Source: CAYJAD01 sp964371225
Lineage (GTDB): Bacteria > Desulfobacterota > Desulfovibrionia > Desulfovibrionales > Desulfovibrionaceae
Assembly: GCA_964371225.1 (NCBI GenBank)
Contig: CAYJNA010000082.1
Location: 1-10,841, forward strand
Length of the DNA: 10,841 bases
Direction: 5' to 3'
The notes under the pieces are model-generated. The model saw only the letters and a program-made list of their open reading frames with translations, was not told where the DNA came from and made no database searches. Made by a program: the position numbers and the translations under genes. Shown piece by piece: positions 1-6,247 of this stretch (position 1 is the first letter of the stretch; each line of letters starts with the position of its first letter).

Positions 1-155
1 TTTTTTTTTTTTTTTTGGGGGGGTGTGGTGTTTTTTTTTAAATTATATTTTTTAATATACTTCGCCCCCCCCCCCCCCACATAAAAAGCTAAAAATAAAG
101 CTAAACCAAAAATAAAAATAAAATAAAATAAAAATAAAATAAAACAGGAAACATT
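1..155. repeat. Low-complexity leader upstream of leuB
   Basis: No gene is visible. The stretch holds T16 (1-16), G7 (17-23), a short T/G mix, T9 (31-39), an A/T-rich block and C14 (65-78). From about 84 to 144 it is built almost only of A-rich units such as AAAAT and AAAAAT. The leuB ribosome site (AGGAA, 146-150) follows directly. No clear -35/-10 pair stands out. Such runs can be slippage-prone tracts that modulate the downstream gene, or they can be a sequencing or assembly artefact at a contig edge. The sequence alone cannot separate these. Confidence 0.6.
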
Positions 156-1229
156 ATGAAAAAGCATATTTGCGTATTGCCCGGTGATGGTATTGGGCCG
201 GAGATTGTGGCCGAGGCTAAAAAAGTGTTAGACGCTGTGGCTGAAAAATTTGGCCATGAATTTACCTATGAATACGCCAATATTGGCGGCGCAGCCATTG
301 ACGCGCAGGGCGTTCCCTTACCTGAAAGTACTTTAGAGTCTTGCCGTAAGGCCGATGCGGTATTCTTAGGCGCTGTGGGCGGCCCTAAGTGGGATAAAAT
401 TGATAAAAGCATTCGCCCCGAAAAAGGTCTTTTAGCCATACGTAAAGGATTGGGACTTTTTGCAAACTTGCGTCCAGCCACGCTTTTTCCTGAACTAGCC
501 GGCGCCTGCCTTTTGCGCGCTGATATTGCTGCCAAAGGCTTAGACCTTATTGTTATTCGTGAGCTTACTGGTGATATTTACTTTGGTGAGCCGCGTGCCA
601 TTGAAGAGCGTGACGGTAAACGTGTGGGTTTTAACACCATGATTTATGATGAAGAAGAAATTCGTCGCATAGCTCATGTGGCTTTCCAAACGGCGGCTAA
701 GCGTAATTCTAAAGTATGCTCTGTGGATAAAGCCAATGTGCTGGAAACATCGCAGCTTTGGCGCGATGTGGTGGAAGAAGTACATAAGGAATATCCTGCT
801 GTGGAACTTTCGCATATGTATGTTGACAATGCCGCCATGCAATTGGTGCGTGACCCTTCCCAATTTGATGTTATTGTTACCGGTAATATTTTTGGGGATA
901 TTTTATCTGATGAATCTGCTGTTATTACAGGTTCCTTAGGTATGCTTCCTTCGGCATCTTTTGGTTCTGACGGGCCCGGACTTTTTGAACCTAGCCATGG
1001 TTCTGCGCCGGATATTGCCGGACAAAACATTGCTAATCCATTGGCAACTATTTTATCCGCAGCCATGATGCTACGCCTTTCTTTTGACGCCGCCACTGAA
1101 GCCGATGCTGTGGAAGCCGCAGTGCGTAAGGTTTTGCAGTTGGGGCATCGCACAGGCGATATTATGGAAGAAGGTAAAATGCCTACCACATGCTCTGAAA
1201 TGGGTGATTTGGTAGCAAAATATTTGTAG
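156..1229 (+). CDS. leuB: 3-isopropylmalate dehydrogenase
   Basis: Catalyses NAD+-dependent oxidation and decarboxylation of 3-isopropylmalate to 2-oxoisocaproate, the third step of leucine synthesis, in the cytoplasm as a dimer. The 357 aa are full length for the isocitrate/isopropylmalate dehydrogenase family. Seen: the N-terminal LPGDGIGPEI (8-17), the substrate arginines R96, R106 and R135 with IRELTGDIYFGEPR (134-147), Y142 and K192 of the catalytic pair, metal-binding D224, D248 and D252, and the NAD-site segment FEPSHGSAPDIAG (277-289). All match the positions known from Thermus and E. coli enzymes. The ATG has AGGAA six bases upstream. A terminator follows 6 bases after the stop, so leuB is the last gene of its transcript. 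Other leu genes would be expected to the left, but only low-complexity DNA is visible there. Confidence 0.97.
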   Translation: MKKHICVLPGDGIGPEIVAEAKKVLDAVAEKFGHEFTYEYANIGGAAIDAQGVPLPESTLESCRKADAVFLGAVGGPKWDKIDKSIRPEKGLLAIRKGLGLFANLRPATLFPELAGACLLRADIAAKGLDLIVIRELTGDIYFGEPRAIEERDGKRVGFNTMIYDEEEIRRIAHVAFQTAAKRNSKVCSVDKANVLETSQLWRDVVEEVHKEYPAVELSHMYVDNAAMQLVRDPSQFDVIVTGNIFGDILSDESAVITGSLGMLPSASFGSDGPGLFEPSHGSAPDIAGQNIANPLATILSAAMMLRLSFDAATEADAVEAAVRKVLQLGHRTGDIMEEGKMPTTCSEMGDLVAKYL

Positions 1230-1235
1230 ATTTGT

Positions 1236-1270
1236 GGGCGGTAAGGTGTGTATGCCTTACCGCCCTTGTA
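1236..1270 (+). terminator. leuB terminator hairpin
   Basis: Perfect 11-bp inverted repeat, GGGCGGTAAGG (1236-1246) and CCTTACCGCCC (1255-1265), with an 8-base loop, starting 6 bases after the leuB stop. The following TTGTATT is only a weak U tract, so termination may be incomplete. Confidence 0.75.
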
Positions 1271-1397
1271 TTATGAAATATGGAATTAGAGAGTATAGCA
1301 ACGTAAAAGTGCGCGCGAAGTGCTTGTCTTTTGTACAGTATCAAGGCGCATGTAATGGTATTTTCCGGATATACGCATAAAGAATTTTGAGGTAGAT

Positions 1398-2348
1398 ATG
1401 GACGTTAAAGAATTGGTGGCTTTACATGTTTCACCTTTAGATAATGTGGTGAATGCTCTTTGTACGCAAGAATCTTTGGCTTCTGTATGGCATAAGCCGG
1501 CTCATAATGCGCCCATGCCTTGTATTGAGCGTTTGCAAGAATTTATACAGCGTTTGCAGGCTATACTTTTTCCGGGCTTTTTTGGTACATCACAGGTGCG
1601 TTTGGATTCATTGCGCTATCATTTGGCGGCAAATTTAGATTCTACCTATCATATTTTGGCTGAGCAAATTCGTAGCGGTGCGTGTTTTGCTTGCGCAGGT
1701 AACGATAGTGCTTGTAAGTTTTGCAAGCATGGCGCTAAAGAAGCAGCCATGGCCTTTATGCAAAAATTACCGGAAATTCGCCGTGTGTTAGCATCAGATG
1801 CCAAAGCAGCCTATGAAGGCGACCCTGCAGCCACCAGTGCCGGTGAAACTATTTTTTGTTACCCTTCCATGTTGGCCATGACGCATCATCGCATTGCCCA
1901 TGAATTATATAAATTGGGTGTGCCGGTGATTCCACGTATAATTTCTGAAATGGCGCATTCACGTACGGGTATTGATATTCACCCCGGTGCCACCATTGGA
2001 GAAGACTTTTTCATAGACCATGGCACAGGCGTTGTTATAGGCGAAACATGTATTATTGGACGTCATTGTCGTTTATATCAAGGTGTCACCCTGGGCGCTT
2101 TATCTTTTCCCAAGGAAAGCGATGGCACTCTTACCAAAGGGATAGCGCGCCATCCTATGCTGGAAGATGATGTGACCGTGTATGCCGGTGCCACCATTTT
2201 GGGGCGTGTTACCATAGGTAAAGGTTCTATCATTGGCGGTAATGTGTGGGTGACGCAAGATGTGCCTGCTGGTTCGCGCATGGTGCAAGAATTAGCTGTA
2301 CGTCAAGAAGCTAAACTTACAGGCTGCAAGGAAGCAGGCAGTGTCTAA
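1398..2348 (+). CDS. cysE: Serine O-acetyltransferase (EpsC-type)
   Basis: Transfers acetyl from acetyl-CoA to L-serine, giving O-acetylserine for cysteine synthase, in the cytoplasm. The 316 aa are longer than the 273 aa of E. coli CysE because of a helical N-terminal part (1-180). The left-handed beta-helix spans about 184-300, with hexapeptide turns such as GIDIHPGATIGEDFFIDHGT (191-210). The catalytic pair maps to D193 (DIHP) and H208 (DHGTG), and H252 (RHP) matches E. coli H193. GAGG lies a few bases before the ATG at 1398. Oddity: a CX2CX6CX2C quartet (C96, C99, C106, C109) just before the conserved segment running into the acetyltransferase core, which E. coli CysE lacks and which resembles a metal-binding knuckle. 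The usual C-terminal tail that binds CysK is not recognisable. A 43-aa lipoprotein ORF overlaps the 3' end, suggesting coupling. Confidence 0.93.
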   Translation: MDVKELVALHVSPLDNVVNALCTQESLASVWHKPAHNAPMPCIERLQEFIQRLQAILFPGFFGTSQVRLDSLRYHLAANLDSTYHILAEQIRSGACFACAGNDSACKFCKHGAKEAAMAFMQKLPEIRRVLASDAKAAYEGDPAATSAGETIFCYPSMLAMTHHRIAHELYKLGVPVIPRIISEMAHSRTGIDIHPGATIGEDFFIDHGTGVVIGETCIIGRHCRLYQGVTLGALSFPKESDGTLTKGIARHPMLEDDVTVYAGATILGRVTIGKGSIIGGNVWVTQDVPAGSRMVQELAVRQEAKLTGCKEAGSV

Positions 2349-2472
2349 ATTCGTGTATCTTGTTCTTGGCGTCGTGCTTTGTATTGGCATGATGGCTTGT
2401 GCTGGCCGAGAGGTGGACGTGCAAGCCAAGGGACAAATCATCGTGGGCGGTGGCGTAGGCGGAAGCTTATAA
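2341..2472 (+). CDS. Small putative lipoprotein, 43 aa
   Basis: Predicted 43-aa protein starting at GTG inside the last codons of cysE (8-base overlap, different frame). AAGGA at 2328-2332 lies 8 bases before the GTG, a good ribosome site. The product begins MSKF, has a hydrophobic stretch YLVLGVVLCIGMMAC (6-20) fitting a signal peptide with lipobox MMAC, and C20 would be the lipidated residue. The mature part is only about 24 residues and ends in a glycine-rich VGGGVGG (35-41). I do not recognise the family and assign no function. Tiny lipoproteins with polar, glycine-rich tails seem common in related bacteria, but that is memory rather than evidence. It would be translated from the cysE mRNA, probably by coupling. 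The stop is followed 60 bases later by a strong hairpin. Confidence 0.6.
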   Translation: MSKFVYLVLGVVLCIGMMACAGREVDVQAKGQIIVGGGVGGSL

Positions 2473-2532
2473 ACGTTGATGCTTGTATACACTTACCCGT
2501 AAATTAAGAAATTTTTCTTTATATTCTTCATG

Positions 2533-2572
2533 ACGCGCTCATAGAGCATATATATGTGCTCTATGAGCGCGT
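2533..2572 (+). terminator. 16-bp perfect hairpin after the cysE-lipoprotein unit
   Basis: Arms ACGCGCTCATAGAGCA (2533-2548) and TGCTCTATGAGCGCGT (2557-2572) are exact reverse complements around an 8-base AT loop. Very stable, but followed by ACCCGC instead of a U tract. It may act as a 3'-end or mRNA-stabilising hairpin, or as a protein site, rather than a classical intrinsic terminator. Confidence 0.55.
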
Positions 2573-2832
2573 ACCCGCAATACGCTTATCGCGCCCTTGT
2601 ATTACAGCTTGATACCATTTTTGCATTGCACCACATAATGCCTATTCCATAAAGCGTAATAGGCTGGGTGGATTCATACATACTCATCTTGTGCCTATTT
2701 CTTGCTGCCAAAAGAAGCTCTCAAAGCAGAGTGATTTTTCAAAAGCTTATGGTATACCATTGATATTACACGTATAGATTTACTGCTTTTCAGAGTGCTT
2801 GTCGCTAAAAGGTATAAAATCAAAACATTAGC
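2573..2832. other. Gene-free stretch with small palindromes
   Basis: No convincing ORF on either strand. Two symmetric sites are visible: GCCTATT (2640-2646) paired with AATAGGC (2658-2664) over an 11-base spacer, and the perfect 12-bp palindrome ATGGTATACCAT (2749-2760). Either could be a regulator site for the downstream CHASE-GGDEF gene, but there is no match to a named operator. Confidence 0.4.
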
Positions 2833-2867
2833 TTGACTTTGAATTTTACTATTATTATCAATGTCAA
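2833..2867 (+). promoter_or_regulatory. Promoter embedded in an inverted repeat (candidate operator)
   Basis: TTGACT (2833-2838) and TATCAA (2856-2861) are spaced 17 bases and fit a sigma-70 promoter (-35 at 4-5 of 6, -10 at 4 of 6). The same stretch forms an inverted repeat, TTGACTTTGA (2833-2842) and TCAATGTCAA (2858-2867), 9 of 10 positions symmetric, across 15 bases. On the minus strand it contains TTGATAATAAT, loosely like a Fur-type box. A repressor dimer bound here would cover both promoter elements. Start codon 52 bases downstream. Confidence 0.45.
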
Positions 2868-2918
2868 AATTAATTTTTCATTGAAGAAAAGTGTAAATAT
2901 ATTTTATTAGGGGTTTAT

Positions 2919-4241
2919 ATGTGTTATTCTAGAGCTTTGTATGTGATTATGCTGTGTTGTAGCGCTCTTTTTACCTATGTTCAGGTGCAAGGTTTTTACA
3001 AAGATGTACATGAAAAAGAGCAGGAGCTTTTGACAGCATATGCTGAGCGTATTCAAAGCACCACATCAGATTTGATACATGATGGGCATGTTTTACAAAA
3101 TGTTTTTACGCTTTTGCAAGGAGAGCTCACAGAAGAGCGTTTTACAGATATTGCAAGAATGGTGTATAGACCAAGTCATTTTACCTTTGTTTCTTATCAG
3201 CCTCAAGGTGTTGTTACCTATGTGTATCCTCAAAATATATTTGAGTGGGCTTTGGGAATGAATATTTTTGAGGAAAAAGACAGCAAAGAGGCCGCATTGC
3301 ATGCGAAAAATACCGGAAAAACTGTGCTTACAGGCCCTTATATTAATGGTAATATAGAAACCATAGTGGCTCGGCGTCCAGTGTATGAAACAGTACACGG
3401 AAAGCGCAATTTTTGGGGTTTTATTTCAGTGGGGCTTAATGCACAAAAGCTCTTTGCAGACACTGTGGGGATGAAACAATTACAAACGGTTGGTTATGCA
3501 TATGGCCTTTCAACCCAGTATAATAATAAAAATGTTAGCGTGTTAAAAAGCGAGCATTTTTCCGAAAGCGCCGGCAGTGCCCTTGATTTTTCCATGGGTG
3601 AACAAACATGGACTTTGCGTATAGCTGATGCTGCGCAAAATAGAGAAGCCTTGCAACTGGCTATTATTCTTTTTGGCTTTTGCACGGCCTTTTCCACCTT
3701 AGTATACTATTTTGTGTATAGATATGAGCAAAAACAAATTCTTGCCAGAGAAATGGCCTATGTGGATCCTTTAACTAAGGCCTATAATAAGAAAATAATT
3801 GATGAATTTCTTGATAAGCCGGAGCAAAGCCGTTGCAGTGCCTTCACATTATTTTATTTAGGCATCAATGACTTTGCTTCCATCAATGACAGCTTAGGTA
3901 GTGAAGTAGGGAATAAATTGCTCACGGCTTTTGTTGAGCGTTTGCGTAATAATTTTACAAAAGACACCATCATAGCGCGTACAGGCCACGAGACCTTTGT
4001 CCTTATTGTGCCGCATTTTATTACAGAGGCCACAGTACAGAGTATTATAAAACGTATTGAAGGGGTGTCATGCAAAATATTCCATATTGATAATACAAAG
4101 ATTGAAATTACTACCAGCATCGGTTTTGGGCATTATCCGCAAGATGCGCAAAGCATGCCAACTATTTTGGAAGTAGCTGATAATCGTATGGATGCGTGCA
4201 GGCGCAACGCACAAAAAGAACAAGGTGTTGTGGAAGCATAG
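2919..4241 (+). CDS. Membrane CHASE-GGDEF protein with degenerate GGDEF
   Basis: 440-aa inner-membrane sensor-type protein. Layout: TM1 about 5-24; periplasmic sensor about 25-245 with a CHASE-like core (FTFVSYQPQGVVTYVYP, 88-104, then VLTGPY about 136-141); TM2 about 246-267; cytoplasmic GGDEF-family domain about 278-432, opening with DPLTKAYNK (283-291). The family makes cyclic di-GMP, but here the signature reads GHETF (356-360) instead of GGDEF. The metal-binding DxD is LGIN (314-317), so both aspartates are gone, and the inhibitory RxxD site reads FTKD. N323 and D324 survive. I infer no cyclase activity; a role in GTP or c-di-GMP binding or in protein interaction is possible. AGGGG at 2909-2913 supports the ATG at 2919. 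It is a single-gene unit facing alr convergently. Confidence 0.88.
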   Translation: MCYSRALYVIMLCCSALFTYVQVQGFYKDVHEKEQELLTAYAERIQSTTSDLIHDGHVLQNVFTLLQGELTEERFTDIARMVYRPSHFTFVSYQPQGVVTYVYPQNIFEWALGMNIFEEKDSKEAALHAKNTGKTVLTGPYINGNIETIVARRPVYETVHGKRNFWGFISVGLNAQKLFADTVGMKQLQTVGYAYGLSTQYNNKNVSVLKSEHFSESAGSALDFSMGEQTWTLRIADAAQNREALQLAIILFGFCTAFSTLVYYFVYRYEQKQILAREMAYVDPLTKAYNKKIIDEFLDKPEQSRCSAFTLFYLGINDFASINDSLGSEVGNKLLTAFVERLRNNFTKDTIIARTGHETFVLIVPHFITEATVQSIIKRIEGVSCKIFHIDNTKIEITTSIGFGHYPQDAQSMPTILEVADNRMDACRRNAQKEQGVVEA

Positions 4242-4274
4242 GAACATGCTGAAAGAGCTGATAAAATAACATTG

Positions 4275-4309
4275 TTTGCTCTATTTCTGTTAAGTGAACA
4301 GAGCAAAAA
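4275..4309 (+). terminator. Weak bulged hairpin after the GGDEF gene
   Basis: TTTGCTCT (4275-4282) and CTGTT (4287-4291) can pair with AACAGAGCAAA (4297-4307) with a bulge on the left arm. It lies 33 bases past the stop. No U run follows on the + strand; the T-rich left arm would serve better as a terminator for leftward transcripts. Confidence 0.35.
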
Positions 4310-4350
4310 GGTCTTTGCGGGCTGTTGAAAAACAGTAATCTGCATTGTCT

Positions 4351-4407
4351 GTGAAAAAGTCAAACTGCGTATTTGTGTTTACATAGTGTGTAGTTTGACT
4401 TTTTCAC
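4351..4407. repeat. 16-bp perfect inverted repeat with 25-base loop
   Basis: GTGAAAAAGTCAAACT (4351-4366) is the exact reverse complement of AGTTTGACTTTTTCAC (4392-4407). It lies between two convergent genes, next to repeat copy A. The loop is long for an intrinsic terminator, and the arms carry T5 or A5, so a bidirectional terminator or the relic ends of a small mobile element are both possible. Confidence 0.6.
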
Positions 4408-4430
4408 GTTCTGCGTTTTAAAGCTATTGG

Positions 4431-4719
4431 CTATTTAGTTGATGCTTAAAAACGTGTTTCCACTCGTTTTTAAGAAAGGCACGCTCACTCCAAATACCCC
4501 TTTCGGGGACGCCGTAAGCAAGTGACGGCTTATTTTACGTGGCGGCAAGCTATGCCAAAGGCATATCTTGTGTAGCCGACAGCTGAAAAAAGCATTTCAT
4601 ATGTCTAAATTTTGCCGGAAAACGTATTCCATACGTTTATTTTCGGAAAAATTTATCAAGCTTTTTAAGTTATAAATTCTATTTTTACCGACAATTAAAT
4701 AGTTTTTCAGTGTCGACTA
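4431..4719 (-). repeat. Dispersed structured repeat, copy A (inverted relative to copy B)
   Basis: Read on the minus strand, this stretch aligns along nearly its whole length with 10087-10317 on the plus strand. Conserved blocks include ACAAGTGACG-type, TTATTTTACGTGGCGGCAA and TTATAAATTCTATTTTTAC segments (written in copy A plus orientation, with a few substitutions). Minus-strand hairpins: TATGCC/GGCATA (4551-4565), CCCC-GAAA-GGGG (4497-4508) and a GTAA-type stem between them. Copy A has about 58 extra bases that copy B lacks, around 4612-4670, including its own hairpin with arms ACGTAT (4622-4627) and ATACGT (4631-4636) inside CCGG...TCGG. The element ends directly after the alr stop codon. 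No ORF. A mobile non-autonomous element or a structured RNA family is possible; I do not recognise it. Confidence 0.8.
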
Positions 4720-4720
4720 T

Positions 4721-5887
4721 TTACACGCCCTGATAGATGCGGGTATTATCACCCAAAAGGCAAAAACATTCATAAGGAATGGTGCCCCATGCATGAGCTA
4801 GGGCTTGCATAGAAAAAGCGCCATCGTTTAGAGAAGCATCAACCACCCAAGCCCATTGACCTGTTTCTACGCCTTCAATGGAGGAAACATCAACCATGAT
4901 GGCTCCCATGCAGACGCGACCACACAAAGGGGCAGCGTTGTTTTGTAGGCACACTTTCACAGTGGAAGGGCTAGAAAGACCGCGGGAAAATCCATCGGCG
5001 TATCCAATGCCCAGCACGGCAACGCGCATATCTTTTTCTGCCACAAAGGTGGCACCATAACCAATGCTTTGTCCGGTTTGTGCCGTGTAGACATGGAGCA
5101 CGCGTGCGCTGATGCGCATGGCTTCGTGTAAACCTTCACCTTTCTCTTGCCATGGCGTTCCCCAAAGGGGGTTACCTCCGTACAGGGCAATGCCAAAACG
5201 ATAAATATCTGCACCAATTTCTGCGGCCAAATGCCCATATTGTAATGACGCTGCGGAATTACACACAGAGGTGCGCATACGCGGAAAGGCTTCTTTTAGC
5301 CCTGCAGTCATGCGTGCAAATTTGTGAAATTGTTCGTGTACCATGGCTTCTTTTTCCGGCATATCGGCACAAGAGATATGTGTGGAAGCAAGGCAAACCT
5401 GTATATGGGGGTGTTGCTGTACTATGTGTATAAGTTCCGGCATGTCTTCTTCTGCAAAGCCTAAGCGTGCCATACCCGTTTCACATTTAATGCCTATTCG
5501 TAGGGGATTTTGCGCTTGGGCTACCTTGGTGGCCAGATGTAAGGAAAAAACATTGTATACATGTACAATGAGGTTGTTTTGCGCACAGAGCTGCATATCT
5601 TCTGCGCTTTGCGCGCCCAGTAAAATAAGAATTTCTTGCGTAAAGCCGGCTTGGCGTAATGCTACACCCTCAGCCACTGTGCCCACGCCAAAAGAAGGAG
5701 CGCCCACCGCGTCCAAGGCTTTGGCTACGGGTAAAAGACCATGTCCGTAGGCATCATTTTTAATGATGGCCATGCCTTCACCCTGGGAAGGAATGCGAGA
5801 ACAGAGTGTGGTGTAATTTTGTTGTAAGGTGCGTAGATTAATATGCGCAGTACATGAAGATGTACTCAAAGAATGCTGTGAAAACAT
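4721..5887 (-). CDS. alr: Alanine racemase
   Basis: PLP enzyme interconverting L- and D-alanine, supplying D-Ala for peptidoglycan, in the cytoplasm as a dimer. I choose the ATG at 5887 (388 aa), which has GAGGT four bases upstream. The ATG 30 bases earlier (5917) lacks a ribosome site and overlaps a likely -10 box. Numbering from the chosen start: PLP lysine K43 in KNDAYGHG (43-50), KCETGMARLGF (134-144) with PLP-side R141, second catalytic tyrosine Y277 in SIGYGATF (274-281), and IGYADGFSRG (294-303). Oddities: the usual CMD reads CMG (326-328) in GRVCMGAIMVD, and KLDTGM reads KCETGM. Both are near the active site but leave the catalytic Lys/Tyr intact, so I expect activity. The stop lies at the very edge of repeat copy A. 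Confidence 0.93.
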   Translation of the reverse strand: MFSQHSLSTSSCTAHINLRTLQQNYTTLCSRIPSQGEGMAIIKNDAYGHGLLPVAKALDAVGAPSFGVGTVAEGVALRQAGFTQEILILLGAQSAEDMQLCAQNNLIVHVYNVFSLHLATKVAQAQNPLRIGIKCETGMARLGFAEEDMPELIHIVQQHPHIQVCLASTHISCADMPEKEAMVHEQFHKFARMTAGLKEAFPRMRTSVCNSAASLQYGHLAAEIGADIYRFGIALYGGNPLWGTPWQEKGEGLHEAMRISARVLHVYTAQTGQSIGYGATFVAEKDMRVAVLGIGYADGFSRGLSSPSTVKVCLQNNAAPLCGRVCMGAIMVDVSSIEGVETGQWAWVVDASLNDGAFSMQALAHAWGTIPYECFCLLGDNTRIYQGV

Positions 5888-5917
5888 GATGACCTCATAA
5901 ATAAAAATTTTGGGCAT

Positions 5918-5944
5918 AGTATAGATATGTGCTGTAAAAGTCTA
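5918..5944 (-). promoter_or_regulatory. Possible alr promoter
   Basis: On the minus strand TAGACT (5944-5939) and TATACT (5923-5918) are 15 bases apart, a short spacing. Transcription would start near 5911, downstream of the ATG at 5917, which supports the shorter alr start at 5887. It is a weak match and other promoters may exist further up. Confidence 0.3.
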
Positions 5945-6206
5945 GTAAGTCACATATTGAAAAACATCTTTATGGACTGTAAAAGTAGGCTGTTATGCTC
6001 AAGAGGTTGGAATAAATTTTACCAGAAAGGGCGTAATAAGACATTCCTTTAATATCAATTTGTCATAGTAGATGTGGTGTGAAAAGCGAAGTAGGGAAGG
6101 TCAGTATGCTTTTTAGTGCCAATTATGCCGTCAATGACATGAAAGCTGTTGGGCATATGGTAAAAAATACTAGGTAAGGATTTTGTGTTTTCATTGGACG
6201 CATTGT
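5945..6206. other. Gene-free gap between msrBA and alr
   Basis: I see no supported gene here. A minus-strand open frame covering 6055-6333 runs through the msrBA 3' end in another frame, with low-quality composition and no ribosome site, and looks spurious. CTGTAAAAGT occurs twice nearby (5932-5941 and 5977-5986), without a clear meaning. Confidence 0.4.
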
Positions 6207-6236
6207 CAGCACCGCTTCCTGCAGGAAACGGTGCTG
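6207..6236 (-). terminator. Hairpin after msrBA
   Basis: CAGCACCG (6207-6214) pairs with CGGTGCTG (6229-6236); after one mismatch the inner TTCCTGCAGGAA (6216-6227) is itself a perfect palindrome. It starts 11 bases past the msrBA stop on the minus strand. No U tract follows, so it may be an mRNA 3' end or a pausing hairpin rather than a strong terminator. Confidence 0.55.
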
Positions 6237-6247
6237 TATGTGCTACA

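Noticed and set aside
84..144. A-rich repeat units as a CRISPR-like array
   Set aside because: Units are 5-6 bases, imperfect and without spacers; this is simple-sequence DNA.
674..1189. 171-codon minus-strand ORF inside leuB
   Set aside because: Antisense shadow of a strongly conserved gene; the protein is low-complexity serine-rich with no motif.
1271..1397. A promoter for cysE between leuB and cysE
   Set aside because: Several TTG-like and TAT-like hexamers occur, but none pairs convincingly at 16-18 bases, so none is listed.
4431..4719. Copy A as a remnant of a transposase gene
   Set aside because: No frame yields recognisable transposase motifs, and conservation between the copies is concentrated in hairpins rather than codons.
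5888..5917. Upstream ATG for alr adding 10 residues
   Set aside because: No ribosome site before it, it is next to a likely -10 box, and the internal ATG at 5887 has GAGGT close by.
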